In this document: positions 40,901 to 49,604 of the stretch, in pieces | How positions within the stretch are numbered: the stretch's first letter is position 1 | Layout of the letters: each line of letters starts with the position of its first letter | Made by a program: the position numbers and the translations under genes | Assembly: GCF_032854445.1 (NCBI RefSeq) | Contig: NC_088297.1 | Coordinates: 5,145,991-5,209,990 of the forward strand | Origin: Liolophura sinensis | Taxonomy: Eukaryota > Mollusca > Polyplacophora > Chitonida > Chitonidae | Direction: 5' to 3' | Length of the DNA stretch: 64,000 bases | Notes under the pieces: generated by a model | The model's database searches: none | The model's input: the letters and a program-made list of their open reading frames with translations, nothing else | Told to the model about the DNA's origin: nothing

Positions 40901-43900
40901 CAGCAGTCTGCTGATGATTGTGGGTTTCCCTCGGGCTCTGCCCGGTTACCTCCCACCATAATGCTGGCCGTCTTCGTATAAGTGAAATATTCTTTAGTGC
41001 GGCGTAAAACACCAATCAAATTAATAAATATAAACTTTTTGGGTTGCCTCAAGTTTGTGTTTTTAACCTGGAGGTGACGGTTGCTTTTGTGAATGGGCTG
41101 TGGAATTGTCAATTAAGTGGTGTCCACAAATTGTCAATTAAGTGAATTCAGTGGTGTCCACAAAATGTTTCTGAGGATGGATACTCAGTATGAGTGGATC
41201 TAAGTTAATCTTTATTTTGTGACATTTCTGGTATCAGCTGATGTGATTTTTGTATACATTTGTCTGTATTATGTCATTAAATTTAAGTTTTTCAGGGTGT
41301 CACGTTTTATGCACAACTTGTCTTCAGAAATAAGATATTGCATCATGCATTGTAAAATGGTGAAGGACTTGCCACAAGCTCTAACATTTACCTGAGTAAA
41401 GATTTGTATATCAGGTAAAAAAATGTGATGACATTATCATGTATTAGTGATTTATAGCATGCCCTTTAGTACTTTGGAGTCGGCTGAGTGGTGAGTGGGC
41501 ACGCGCAGCACAGTGATGGAGCAGCCTCTCACCAATGTGAATCTAAATTCCTTTCTAGTGGCACGTGGGATGGTCTTCGGCAACATGCTAATGGTTGTTG
41601 GTTTTCCTTGATTTTCTCCACAATCATGCAGCCATCATATATTTATTTGATTGGTGTTTTACACCGTAGTCATTTCACTTGTACGACAGCGGCCAGGATT
41701 ATGGTGGGAGGAACCACGATCATCCGCAGGTTGCTGGCAGACCTTCCCACATACGGTCGGAGAGCAAGCCAGCATGAGGTGGACTTCAACTCACAGCGAC
41801 CGCATTGGTGAGAGGCTCCTGGGTCACAATGCATCTGATAAATAAGTGAATACTGTGATTGAAGAAGAGAAGTGTAGCATGCGTTGTTGTGTTGTTGACA
41901 GACTAACGGACCGACGGACACATACTCAGCCATCTCCCACGTAGACAGACAGAGAGCGGAGCCGGAGAAGATCAAGAAGTGGCGAGAAGAACAGACAAAG
42001 ATGCTGGAGAAGAAAGGTACGTGTTTGTCTGTAACTGATACAGCTGTCATTCATGGTTGTTAAGCAGAGCAAGAAAGGTCTCAAATAGAGATATAAATAC
42101 AGGCATACAGAACGATTTGCTAAGTATCAATTCCTGCGACAAATACACGTACCTTCTGATTTTCGTGTTTGTTTTTGAGCAGATGTGTGATTGTTTTTGA
42201 GCAGGTGTGTGATTGTTTTTGAGCAGGTGTGTGATTGTTTTTGAGCAGGTGTGTGATTGTTTTTGAGCAGATGTGCGATTATAACACTACCTGTAAAAGA
42301 CCTGAACGTTGACTTAGCACATCGAAATTTGCTCTTCTCAGACCTTTGACTTTGCCATGTATGTCTTACTAGCACATGTCTCATGAGATAATAAGCCTCA
42401 TATTCTAAGACCTCCACTTTTTGCTTTACTAGATACATTACAGCTCTGGCTAAAAGTCAAAACCAGGCAGCAGATTAGCAGTCTTTTAGAGAGTGTGTAG
42501 AGCACCTGTAGGGAGCTCCGTGACAGATAGTCACCTGCAGAGTCAGACATCCGTCCACTGTGACTAGCATTGCTAGGCCTACACGCTGGCTGTGGAAAAT
42601 TGATGACAGAAAATGTAGACATCAATAATTAAGGCTTATCTTGAAAATTTCGTTAACACACCAGTCAAATAAAAATAAAACACACCAGCTATTTCAGGTT
42701 ACTGGTTAAAAACACTTGCAACCACTTGTCATGCTTACACATGTCTGTCAACCGAAAGTAGCCTTCGGTGAAAAGCCTGCATCCCACAGATGCCTCATTC
42801 TGTCCTAAACATACCTGTTTTGGGTTTTTTTGTTTTTTCGATTTAAGGCAAACACCATCCTTACAATAATATAAATACATGATGTTATTTAGATGTATTT
42901 CTTGTATAAACACAACAAATGATAAGACGTGACTGAAGGATCACGCAAAGGTACGGCCCCATGAGACCATTTTGGGGTGATGTCCTAGGCGGGAGGTGTG
43001 CAGTATTGCACTTGATTTATTTACAAGAAAGTTGCGTTGGTTTGAAGTTCATGTGAAGCCGACTAGTGTTGTTATTTGCTATGGACATTGATGAAGTCAG
43101 TGACTGTTATTATTTATAGATGAGGAAGAAGAGAAGAAAAGAGAGGAATGGAGGTCACAGGCGAAGAAAGAGCTGGAAGATTGGTACAAACACAATGCAG
43201 AGCAACTTACCAAGACCAAGGAGAACAACAGGTAAAGATGATCAGACAACTTTGTAACTGCTGGCCTTGTAACTGACAGCTGAGTAACTGATGACTCTGT
43301 AACTGACAACTTTGAAACTGCTGACTTTGTAACTGACAACTATGTAACTGTCAACATTGTAACTGACAACTTTGAAACTGCTGACTTTGTAACTGACAAC
43401 TATGTAACTGTCAACATTGTAACTGACAACTTTGAAACTGCTGACTTTGTAACTGACAACTTTGTAATTGTCAGCTTTGTAAACTGCCAACAGAAGTGCT
43501 AAACTTAAATATCAGCAAAGAAATTCCAAAAAGTTGGTGACAGAATTAAAACTGAACTTACACATAAAAATGAGGCAAAGAAATTCACAAATGATCAAAA
43601 CTGGGTGTCCAGTGTTTTGTTGCAAATTACAGTGCATGAGGGCAAGGACAGAATAAAAAAAAGTCTGACATTTTTTAATCTCGCCTTATTGACTGAAATG
43701 TTTGAAAGGTTAAAAGAGTTGACCAGGGTTAAAGTTGTCATTTTCAGTCTTGGTTGCATTGTCTGTACATGTTTAGGGTTTTTTTGTGAAATCTTCATAT
43801 TGACTTACCAGTTTATTATGTAAATCACTTTAATATGTATCTTAATGTGTAAATCTCCTCTTGTGGGGCCATTTGATAGGTTCTCAAACCTTTTGTGTTT

Positions 43901-46900
43901 AACATGGATGTGGTGTACTATTTCTGCTCGGAATGAGTCCTGGCTGGTTTCCCGTCCCAGTCCATCAGGCCTGTTGTTCATATGACTTTAGGTCACTGAA
44001 ATGGGAAACCAGTCAGTAATGTATTTCTGTATCAGACAGTACATGTATTGATCGTTTTAACATACCTTCTGTCCACGGTAATATTTTTGTAAACACATAT
44101 AACAGGGTGCATATTACACAGGGATTGTAACAGGGATTGTACAAAGCAGGGATTGGATGTGTAACAGGGATTGTAGGGATGAGAAATGTTAGCCACTATA
44201 CTTATATTCGTGATTATGAGGTCATTGTAAGGTGCACATTATGGAGTGATACCGGAAGAGTCCATGTTGTGTTGAAAATCTGTATTGGACGCGATGCTTC
44301 AGGCATGCAGATTTCCAATACAACACGGATGACTACGATTGTACAATAGAACAAAACACTTCACAATGACCTATTTATTATATGGCTGGACCTGTCCAAG
44401 GACTTACAGCTCGTGCAAAAATAACGATTGAAGACACGTACGGATTCAGCCGTAGTGGACCCTCTGTTCTCGGTGGACAATGCACTCTGTATCCAGCGCT
44501 TGTATATTCCTAAGTCACTTTTGATCTTCACTTTAGTATTTTGTGGAATTTGCAAATCAACAAATAATGAAATTTATTCCCTCGTCCACATCGTCAGTGT
44601 TTACAGAAATGCAGAGAACAAACGATAACCACAGCAGTGCAAAGCCCAATGCTTTTAGCATATAGAGTTACCTCCCTTTGCTAACGTACGATATGAAAAA
44701 AATACAGCATCCTGGATCCAGTATAGCTCCAAGTACAGGATAGTCACATGGTACAATCCGGCTGATTTCATTGGACCACACTTTTAGCTGTATAATAAAT
44801 TGTTGTGATAAAAAGGATGTTCAGTTTAACTGTTCAATGAGAATTCCTGCCCTGACATCACAGGACAGAAAAATTCTTGAACTTGGCCTACAACACCAAT
44901 CAAAGAAACAAACTTAAAAGTTATATCTAACTGATGTCTAAACTTTTATTTCTGATGTTGTGATCATTTGGTGTAATATTATAACATCAAGTATTAGCAT
45001 GAGATATTTTTTGCACACATGGCCAATTGAACTGGCATTTCTCTCTGGCTGACTTACAGAAAATACCTAACTCGGGGGCCAGTTGCTGGAAATTCAAATA
45101 GCTGATACAAGTGTTAAACCTAGGATTTAAGCCAAATTCAACAGCCAACACAGTTGTCTAGTCAAAATACAACAGCAGCAGATTTAGTTCATATTTAATA
45201 TGTAGTTATGAAGTCCCGCTCATGCTGACTTCTTCTCCGGTCGTATGTGGGAAGGTCTGCTAGCAACCTGTGGATGGTCGTCGGTTTCCCCGGGCTCTAC
45301 CCGGTTTCCACCAACCATAACGCTGGCTGCCGTCGCATAAGTGAAATATTCCTGAGTACGGTGTAAAACACCAATCAAATAAATAAATAAATAAATAAAT
45401 ATGCAGTTATGCAATTATTTTTTGGCAAAAGTAAGTACAAAAGTTGTGGAATTATTTTGGCTAAGTACAAAATTGGAGACTTGGGTTAAAGTTTAATCTG
45501 CAGTTAAGTCTTCGAACTGTTTTGATCGACCGAACCCAGATGTCTAAATTCAGGAATAATGCAGAATGTAACCATTCAAATCAGTGTCATAAGTTCTTTA
45601 ACAAGCCTTTAAGGTTTATACTTGAGCACTGTTCAGCTGTCAGTTGTTCATCACTTTGCACCTTGCAGTCCTCAAATATTCATCACTTCTATTCATCACA
45701 TATTCATGACATATTCCTCACATATTCCTCACATATTCATCGCAATCACAGTTGATCATGATATATGTACATGCTAGTTTTCCTAACAATTTCTTACAGT
45801 TTTGTGTGATGTAGGAAATTAGGTAAATTACTAATATGTTTGTTTTGTGCTGGCTTCCATTGTTCCAGAAAAAATCAGGCGTAAGTGTGGTTTCTGTTGT
45901 CAATATTGTGCGTTTTCTTCTCTTGTCAAGAGTTCGACGTACACTGCACCTGTGTAATGGGAGTAGCTGTAGTTTCTGAAGGTGACGGCAACACAATCGG
46001 TCAATTGTTATCATTAGGTGTCGGATAAATTTACACCTTGGTTTTTTTTCTTCATTTTTGTTTAATGAAATAGATTGATAAGAAATAAAACAAAGTAGAC
46101 CAAAAATTGTTTAGATTTACAAGACACTTTTTTTTATCTTTATCTATTTTGTATCTTTTTTGTTTTTTTATCCAGATACATTTGTATTGTTGCATAGAAG
46201 CAGCTCTTCGGATCTTTACTCCCATTTAAAGCTAATAGATATATATGTCTGTATACTCCTGTTATATCTATATGGTGAATAAAATTAAATTTGTCTATTT
46301 TTTATCTTTTTTTTTGGCACAAAATAAGAACTAAATACTCATAGTTTGTAGACAGATGTCAAAATGTTGTTGATGTACTATAATACAGTTCAGTGTAGAA
46401 CACAAAAATTGTTCAGTTTCGCGTAGTCTTGCATGAATGTCACAGTAATAAGCATGATTGTACATATGTATATGGTGGGTAGTAAACACTGATGGTATGG
46501 TGGTGTTCTGCATGCATGGCTCTCCTTTAAAAATAGAAACATATTTTGGTCCATGTATCGGATTTGAACAAATGCTTAATGACCCAGGAGCCTCTCACCA
46601 ATGCGGTCGCTGTGAGTTCAAGTCCAGCTCATGCTGACTTCCTCTCCGGCCGTAAGCGGGAAGGTCTGCCAGCAACCTGCGGATGGTCATGGGTTTCCCC
46701 CGGGCTGTGCCCGGTTTCCACCCACCATAATGCTGGCCGCCGTCGTATAAGTGAAATATTCTTGAGTACGGCGTAACACGAATCAAAAAAAAAAAACCAA
46801 ATGTTTAATGCAGACGGTAATCGTAAGGGTGGTCTGACACAATTCTCACAAATGTTATCAAACATAGTAATTAAAACATCATGGAGGTTTGAGGTTCGAA

Positions 46901-47758
46901 TGAAAGTTTCAGTGAGGTTTATATAGGGCCCTGACAATCAGGGGCTTGATGACATTTTTATCTTTTCTTGCCAGATGATTTGGAAATGATGAGCTTTACT
47001 GCCAATGATTGCCATTAGCCGATCCTCTCCGGCCGTAAGTGGGAAGGTCTGCCAGCAACCTGCGGATGGTCGTGGGTTTCCCCCGGGCTGTGCCCGGTTT
47101 CCACCCACCATAATGCTGGCCGCCGTCATATAAGTGAAATATTCTTGAGTACGGCGTAAAACACCAATCAAAACAAAACAAACAAACATTAGCCGATCAA
47201 CATGATGTCATTAGTCAGATGGCATTGCTTTTATTGGCCGAAGAAATTATTGATGTCATTCAGTGTCATTAGGGGTCAGTGGCCAAATAGCATTCGTTTT
47301 ATTGGCCATTTGGCTCTGGTGTACTTAGCCAGATATTAGTAGCAGCAATGGCATAGAGCTGATTTGTGTAATACATTAAGTGTCCTCCGCCTGTTTTGAT
47401 CTTATTTTTGTTGGGTTAAAGATTTCACCTTTTCACAGGTGTGATGATGTAACTGAATGTTGTCCCACAGATATAGTATATGACGTGCACAAGTAAAAGT
47501 CATTTCTCTTCCACTTCTAACATTTCTGTACTGGTATCACCATTGACAGCAAGATTACCTCCCTTTGTTGTACTCTTCTACTGCAGAGCTGCCGAGGCTG
47601 CATTTGTGAAAGAGCGAGATGAGACAACCTCCGGACACAACTGGGAGAAAATCTGCCGACTTTGTGAATTTAATCCCAAGAACAGCAAAAACATGAAGGA
47701 CATTTCGCGTCTTCGGTCAATTCTGCTACAGTTAAAACAGACGCCATTAGAGCGTTAA
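31780..47758 (+). CDS. CLTA/CLTB-like: Clathrin light chain, seven coding exons, 286 aa, complete
   Basis: Light chains bind the clathrin heavy-chain hub on coated pits and vesicles and regulate assembly and actin linkage. Coding exons are 31780-31930, 32612-32697, 35929-36057, 38517-38612, 41902-42016, 43120-43231 and 47587-47758. All have AG/GT borders and consistent phases (1,0,0,0,1,2). Residues 18-33 (EDDPAAAFLAREQDQL) are the conserved N-terminal consensus that binds Hip1-type proteins. Residues about 155-225 (the EPEKIKKWREEQ, EEWRSQAKKELEDWYKH region) are the heavy-chain-binding helix. The C-terminus WEKICRLCEFNPKNSKNMKD to LLQLKQTPLER matches the family end. At 286 aa it is longer than the vertebrate chains (about 210-250). 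The extra length lies in the two homologous central exons 3 and 4. The introns are loaded with minisatellites and SINEs. Confidence 0.97.
32612..32697 (+). CDS. CLTA/CLTB-like: Clathrin light chain exon 2
   Basis: The acceptor is TGTTTTTTCAG. The exon encodes DDGFDPFGAEAGPAESSED followed by IFGDGAQEPQ, an acidic linker, and ends CCTCAG|GTCAGT in phase 0. Confidence 0.95.
32764..33313. repeat. Long inverted repeat, arms about 222 and 234 bp, spacer about 94 bp
   Basis: The left arm 32764-32985 (CAACTCCTTTTCTTAT, AACAGTATTAATTTCTTACT, CTTGTGCAAATAAAGACACC, TAGAATAGATTTATCATAGC) is complementary to the right arm 33080-33313 (GCTATAATAAATCTATTCTA, GGTGTCTTTTATTTGCACAA, AGAAATTAATACTGTTAGC, ATAAGAAAAGGAGTTGGAG). 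Identity looks around 85%. A G-run at about 33139-33158 interrupts the right arm. It lies in clathrin light chain intron 2. No transposase or target-site duplication was identified. Confidence 0.9.
33809..34077 (+). mobile_element. Intact full-length tRNA-headed SINE, 269 bp, 12-bp target-site duplication (reference copy)
   Basis: Flanks ACATGTGGTTTG occur at 33797-33808 and 34078-34089. The head has a pol III A box (TGGCTCAGTAGG) and a B box (GTTCAAGTCC) at tRNA-like spacing. The body contains GGGAAGGTCTGCCAGCAACC and CATAATGCTGGCCGTCGTCG. The 3' module has TAAGTGAAATATTCTTGAG, TACAGCGTAAAACACCAATC and an (AAAT)n tail. It lies in clathrin light chain intron 2, in sense orientation. It is the least truncated copy in the window. 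Confidence 0.97.
34185..34365 (+). repeat. Dispersed repeat, family R2, copy 1
   Basis: TTCATGCACATTTAAAATT, TTGGAGACAAAGGTACATTG, TTCACAAACAGTATAATTTT and AAAAAGGTTGGAGAATTAA occur in the order seen at 39450-39635 and, complemented, at 53825-54050. The family is about 180-225 bp. No termini were recognised. Confidence 0.7.
34366..35230. other. Clathrin light chain intron 2, nothing recognised
   Basis: AT-rich intronic sequence. A 68-codon minus-strand frame at 34389-34595 shows no recognisable similarity. Confidence 0.5.
35231..35505. repeat. 139-bp direct duplication, two copies
   Basis: ATCATTCAATATCAAAACAC begins copies at 35231 and 35370. They are almost identical through CTTTTTGTTACTCACAACA. 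It is a young tandem duplication in intron 2 of clathrin light chain. Confidence 0.95.
35929..36057 (+). CDS. CLTA/CLTB-like: Clathrin light chain exon 3 (paralogous to exon 4)
   Basis: The acceptor is GATTTCAG. The 129-bp exon encodes TLGGGGSGVLLDGFGDSSA through GGEPMGDSFGVPNDTL and ends ACTCTT|GTGAGA. The exon is phase 0 on both sides, so it can be included or skipped freely. The pattern T-GG-LLD-FGD-SA, then GGE and NDTL, recurs in exon 4. Confidence 0.93.
36340..37046. repeat. Minisatellite of 43-bp and 32-bp unit types, about 17 copies
   Basis: The 43-bp unit contains ACTGACCCAAATGAATCAAA and CTACTTGTACGACAGTGTAC. The 32-bp type lacks the ATCAAACTAC part (CAAATGTTGTACGACAGTG). Each unit carries the near-palindrome GTACGACAGTGTAC. 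It lies in clathrin light chain intron 3. Confidence 0.95.
37205..37850. repeat. Minisatellite of two alternating units, about 14 copies
   Basis: The unit is AGTATTGACAAGGAAAATTT followed by ACATGTAATGTATTGTGAAA and GATACATGT. Alternate copies read GTGTTGTGAAAGAT without ACATGT, giving a two-unit higher-order period. It lies in clathrin light chain intron 3. Confidence 0.95.
38105..38350. repeat. About 66-bp CA/CC-rich tandem repeat, 3-4 copies
   Basis: The unit includes CCAGTGCAGAGTCACCTTTC, CAGAACCCAAATCAGCCCC and ATTCTGCTCCCAAGCC. Because stops are rare on the plus strand, three overlapping frames are open. It is the third minisatellite in intron 3, ending about 170 bp before exon 4. Confidence 0.92.
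38517..38612 (+). CDS. CLTA/CLTB-like: Clathrin light chain exon 4 (paralogous to exon 3)
   Basis: The acceptor is CGTTTTCAG. The 96-bp exon encodes TGGDGNMLDEFGDNSAPN and SFSDQIGGESNDTL, and ends ACCCTT|GTGAGA. Both exon edges are phase 0. Similar start, middle and end residues and the identical donor context to exon 3 point to an old exon duplication. Confidence 0.93.
38870..39105 (+). mobile_element. tRNA-headed SINE, diverged, nearly full-length
   Basis: AATGACCCAGGAGTCTCCC, GTGAGTTCAAGTCCAGCTC, AATGTTGGCCGCCGTCATAT and GAGTACGGCGTAAAACAC match the reference copy. Only the first part of the tRNA head is lost. It lies in clathrin light chain intron 4. Confidence 0.9.
39121..39410 (+). mobile_element. 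Probable SINE of a third family
   Basis: GTGTTCAATCCTGGCTTTGG resembles a pol III B box. Downstream words TTTCCTCCACCCACTGACAG and CATTGAGTACAGGCGT resemble those of the element at 48745-49085. The head is not clear, so the class assignment is tentative. Confidence 0.45.
39450..39635 (+). repeat. Dispersed repeat, family R2, copy 2
   Basis: AATTTATGCACATTTTGAAT, TTGGAGACATTGAACTACAT, GGGCTTTACAAAAAGTATAG and AAAGGGTTGAAGAATTACAG match the copies at 34185-34365 and 53825-54050. Confidence 0.7.
39817..39858 (+). mobile_element. 3'-end fragment of the tRNA-headed SINE
   Basis: ATATTCTTGAGTACGGTGTA then AAGCACCAAGCAAATAAGT: only the outer 3' module and tail are present. Confidence 0.85.
40150..40320. 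repeat. G-rich imperfect tandem repeat
   Basis: Units built on GGCCGGTCTGTAATGTGG and GGTCGGCCAGTCTGTAATG repeat about seven times. It lies in clathrin light chain intron 4. Two frames on each strand are open only because of the repeat. Confidence 0.88.
40833..41032 (+). mobile_element. tRNA-headed SINE lacking the first part of the head
   Basis: GTTGTGAGTTCAAGTCCAGC, GGGAAGGTCTGACAGCAGTC, CATAATGCTGGCCGTCTTCG and GTGCGGCGTAAAACACCAAT precede AATTAATAAAT. It lies in clathrin light chain intron 4. Confidence 0.92.
41478..41640 (+). mobile_element. Diverged SINE, left member of an abutting opposite-orientation pair
   Basis: GCACGCGCAGCACAGTGATG, AGCCTCTCACCAATGTG and GGGATGGTCTTCGGCAACAT follow the SINE order but are heavily mutated. 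The copy ends at CAGCCATCATA, where the next, reversed copy begins. Confidence 0.75.
41641..41835 (-). mobile_element. SINE, right member of an abutting opposite-orientation pair
   Basis: TATTTATTTGATTGGTGTTT through CATCCGCAGGTTGCTGGCAG to GAGAGGCTCCTGGGTCAC. The 3' module has a short deletion (CCGTAGTCATTTCAC). It ends 67 bp before clathrin light chain exon 5. Confidence 0.92.
41902..42016 (+). CDS. CLTA/CLTB-like: Clathrin light chain exon 5 (start of heavy-chain-binding helix)
   Basis: The acceptor is GTTGTTGACAG. The exon encodes TNGPTDTYSAISHVDRQRAE then PEKIKKWREEQTKMLEKK, and ends AGAAAG|GTACGT in phase 1. The EPEKIKKWREEQ segment is the start of the coiled region in all light chains. 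Confidence 0.96.
42172..42275. repeat. 22-bp tandem repeat, 5 copies
   Basis: The unit is GTGATTGTTTTTGAGCAGGT plus GT, almost perfect. It lies in clathrin light chain intron 5. Confidence 0.95.
43120..43231 (+). CDS. CLTA/CLTB-like: Clathrin light chain exon 6 (heavy-chain-binding helix)
   Basis: The acceptor is TATTTATAG. The exon encodes DEEEEKKREEWRSQAKKELE then DWYKHNAEQLTKTKENN, and ends ACAACAG|GTAAAG in phase 2. ELEDWYKH matches the tryptophan-containing heavy-chain contact. A 15-bp tandem repeat begins about 8 bp beyond the donor. Confidence 0.96.
43239..43490. repeat. 15-bp tandem repeat with a 60-bp higher-order period
   Basis: The basic unit is AACTGACAACTTTGT. Four units with fixed differences (GACAACTTTGA, GCTGACTTTGT, GACAACTATGT, GTCAACATTGT) form a 60-bp block repeated twice. 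It starts about 8 bp beyond the donor of clathrin light chain exon 6. Confidence 0.93.
44871..44915 (+). mobile_element. Decayed 3' fragment of a SINE
   Basis: AAATTCTTGAACTTGGCCTA then CAACACCAATCAAAGAAAC resembles the outer 3' module and tail. Confidence 0.5.
45209..45402 (+). mobile_element. 5'-truncated SINE in clathrin light chain intron 6
   Basis: GCTCATGCTGACTTCTTCTC, GGTCTGCTAGCAACCTGTGG and CCTGAGTACGGTGTAAAACA end in (AAAT)n. The tRNA head is absent. Confidence 0.93.
45869..45880 (+). CDS. CLTA/CLTB-like: Candidate 12-nt microexon of clathrin light chain
   Basis: Within the 4.36-kb intron between exons 6 and 7, the acceptor GGCTTCCATTGTTCCAG is followed by AAAAAATCAGGC and then the consensus donor GTAAGT. 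Inclusion would keep the frame (phase 2 on both sides) and change NNR|AAE to NNR-KNQA-AAE. Vertebrate light chains insert neuron-specific exons at this same junction. No expression evidence is available here, so it is a hypothesis. Confidence 0.4.
46578..46800 (+). mobile_element. SINE lacking the first part of the head
   Basis: AATGACCCAGGAGCCTCTCA, GTGAGTTCAAGTCCAGCTC, GGTCTGCCAGCAACCTGCGG and TTGAGTACGGCGTAACACG end in an A-run instead of (AAAT)n. Confidence 0.95.
47025..47188 (+). mobile_element. 5'-truncated SINE with (AAAC)n tail
   Basis: CCTCTCCGGCCGTAAGTGG, GGTCTGCCAGCAACCTGCGG and GAGTACGGCGTAAAACACC are followed by AAAACAAAACAAACAAACA. Confidence 0.95.
47587..47758 (+). CDS. CLTA/CLTB-like: Clathrin light chain exon 7 (C-terminus and stop)
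   Basis: The acceptor is CTACTGCAG. The exon encodes AAEAAFVKERDETTSGHNWE, KICRLCEFNPKNSKNMKD and ISRLRSILLQLKQTPLER, then TAA at 47756-47758. The vertebrate neuron-specific insert enters exactly at the exon 6/7 junction. Confidence 0.97.
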
Positions 47759-48275
47759 TCATTAGGATGTAGCCCATCCAATCAGTGTACATTTTGTGTC
47801 TGTTGCAATATGCATGTATGAGCAGCTGTCATTGATCAGACATTAGTGACTACTCTAACTAGTGTACATTTGTACAACCTGATTTGATTGGTGCAGAATG
47901 GATTTGGATTGTAAATTTAGACAGCAATGATTAAAGCTAATTATATTCATTATATTATATTTGGAAAAAAAAAAAGCTGTCTAAGAATTTAATATAGGTT
48001 ATATTGCCCTCTTTTCAAAATGAGTTTTTGACTCTCAAAAAACCTGATTTCCTTTCGCGAACTAATGTATTTTATATATAACTGCACATGTATTTATGTT
48101 ATATTAATAGTAATGGCATGGATATCATGTCATGCCATTGAAGTCAATTAAATACTCCAGATTTGTGTTTCCCATTAGACCATAGCTAATACTGCTTCTC
48201 CTGTACATGTATATTTGTTTTGTGAAATATAAAGCATTTATTTCCAATAAATTGCCTAATAAACGCATGCAAATA
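47759..48275 (+). terminator. CLTA/CLTB-like: Clathrin light chain 3' UTR with two polyadenylation signals
   Basis: AATAAA occurs at 48246-48251 and again at 48258-48263, about 490 bp after the stop. A GT-rich stretch (CTGTGCTTATGTTGTCC, GGTGTTTTT) follows, as expected downstream of a cleavage site. Confidence 0.75.
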
Positions 48276-48744
48276 TGCTCTGTGCTTATGTTGTCCTAGC
48301 TTGTAAATTTGGTGTTTTTATAGGTGGCACGAAGGTTATTTACATAACGACTCAATGTAATTACCATTCCATTTTCGTAAGAAAAAAAATATCTGTAGCG
48401 TTTACAACTTTCGTTTTCGTCTTCAGACCTTGATGAAGCTTACAAGCAGCATTGGAGCAAAACACCTGTAGAATTTATTTCATAGCTCAAACAACGCCTT
48501 AAACTGTAATTTGTGTCATCTTGCATGAAGTTCCTGACCTGGAGGCTTTGTAGAGATAATGTAACTAAGATATGGTCAAATAGTCAGACCAGTAAGGGCA
48601 GAAGTTTTTTCTCGTCAAGCGTAGGAAATTTTTTATTCCATGTGAAAAATTTGTGCTTGTAATAAACTACGTGTTGTCACCAATGAATTCGATAGATTTC
48701 TTGATTTTCTTGAAAAAATTCAAATGCAAATGGAGGCATCTTGG
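48276..48744. other. Intergenic interval 3' of clathrin light chain
   Basis: No gene or repeat was recognised. A further AATAAA near 48661 could serve a minor transcript end. Confidence 0.4.
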
Positions 48745-49085
48745 TTTGGATTTCTCATGACCGAGTGGTTAAACTGCTTGCCATTCAACCACTGGGACTC
48801 TTGAGATGCAGGTTCAAAACCAGACTTAGACATCCTGGGAATTTGTGGATTCTCGCTCTCGCACTCTTTTTTTTTTTTGTGCCTTGGTGACAGAGACCGA
48901 GCAACAATGCATGGTGGACCATTTGCGTAGTCTTCACAATGAATGAAAACAACTTGCACCGACACGGTGTGCAAACCTGTATGTTACGTCTGTCTACCAC
49001 AGACACTAATTTCCTCCACCCTAAATACTGACAGCCACTGTATATAAGGGAAAAAGTCTTGAGTATGGCCAATAACAACTGTGAA
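48745..49085 (+). mobile_element. SINE of a third family with tRNA-Leu/Ser-like head
   Basis: The head has an A-box-like TGACCGAGTGGTTAAACTG and a B-box-like AGGTTCAAAACC, typical of class II tRNAs. The 3' part ends CCACTGTATATAAGGG and AAAAGTCTTGAGTATGGCC, which resembles the conserved module of the main SINE (TATAAGTGAAATATTCTTGAG). So the two families may share a central domain with different tRNA heads. Confidence 0.6.
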
Positions 49086-49218
49086 CAGGGCAACCATGTT
49101 GTTGTTTGAAGCATGGTTTTTTTAATCCAGATTCCTACTTCTAAAGGAATATCCGTCATATCCCAGAGGTACACAGTGCTTATATTCCACCCTGTTTGTA
49201 CAAAACATACAAATAAAT

Positions 49219-49376
49219 AGTATGTGGGAAGGTCTGCCAGCAACCTGCGGATGGTCGTGGGTGTCCCCCTGGGCTCTGCCCGGTTTCCTCCCACCATAAT
49301 GCTGACCGCTGTTGTATAAGTGAAATATTCTTGAGTACGGCGTAAAACACCAATCAAATAAATAACTAAATAAATA
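49219..49376 (+). mobile_element. 5'-truncated SINE
   Basis: TGTGGGAAGGTCTGCCAGC, CATAATGCTGACCGCTGTTG and GAGTACGGCGTAAAACACC end in CAAATAAATAACTAAATAAA. Confidence 0.95.
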
Positions 49377-49604
49377 TTAATAAATACATAATTCACACAA
49401 GATGTGGGTTCAGTCCCGTGCTCTTTTGTGTAGTCTTAGTTGGTTTCTTCAATCTCCTGTATACTGGCTGCTGTTGTGTATGTGGACAAGAAATGTCCCA
49501 CCAAATGCATTTGTTTGAAATGTATAAACGAATACCAGCAGCACTGTGGTGAGTATAACCCCTGGTGGGGGGGAATCTTCATGGGTGTTAATGATAGTTA
49601 TGTG

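Noticed and set aside
46546-46786. Frames with the peptide SSSPAHA and similar, seen at several places
   Set aside because: These are SINE translations, recurring at 33853, 46546 and 61265.
48785-49396. 203-codon minus-strand frame
   Set aside because: It crosses two SINEs and a poly-T run and has no recognisable domain.
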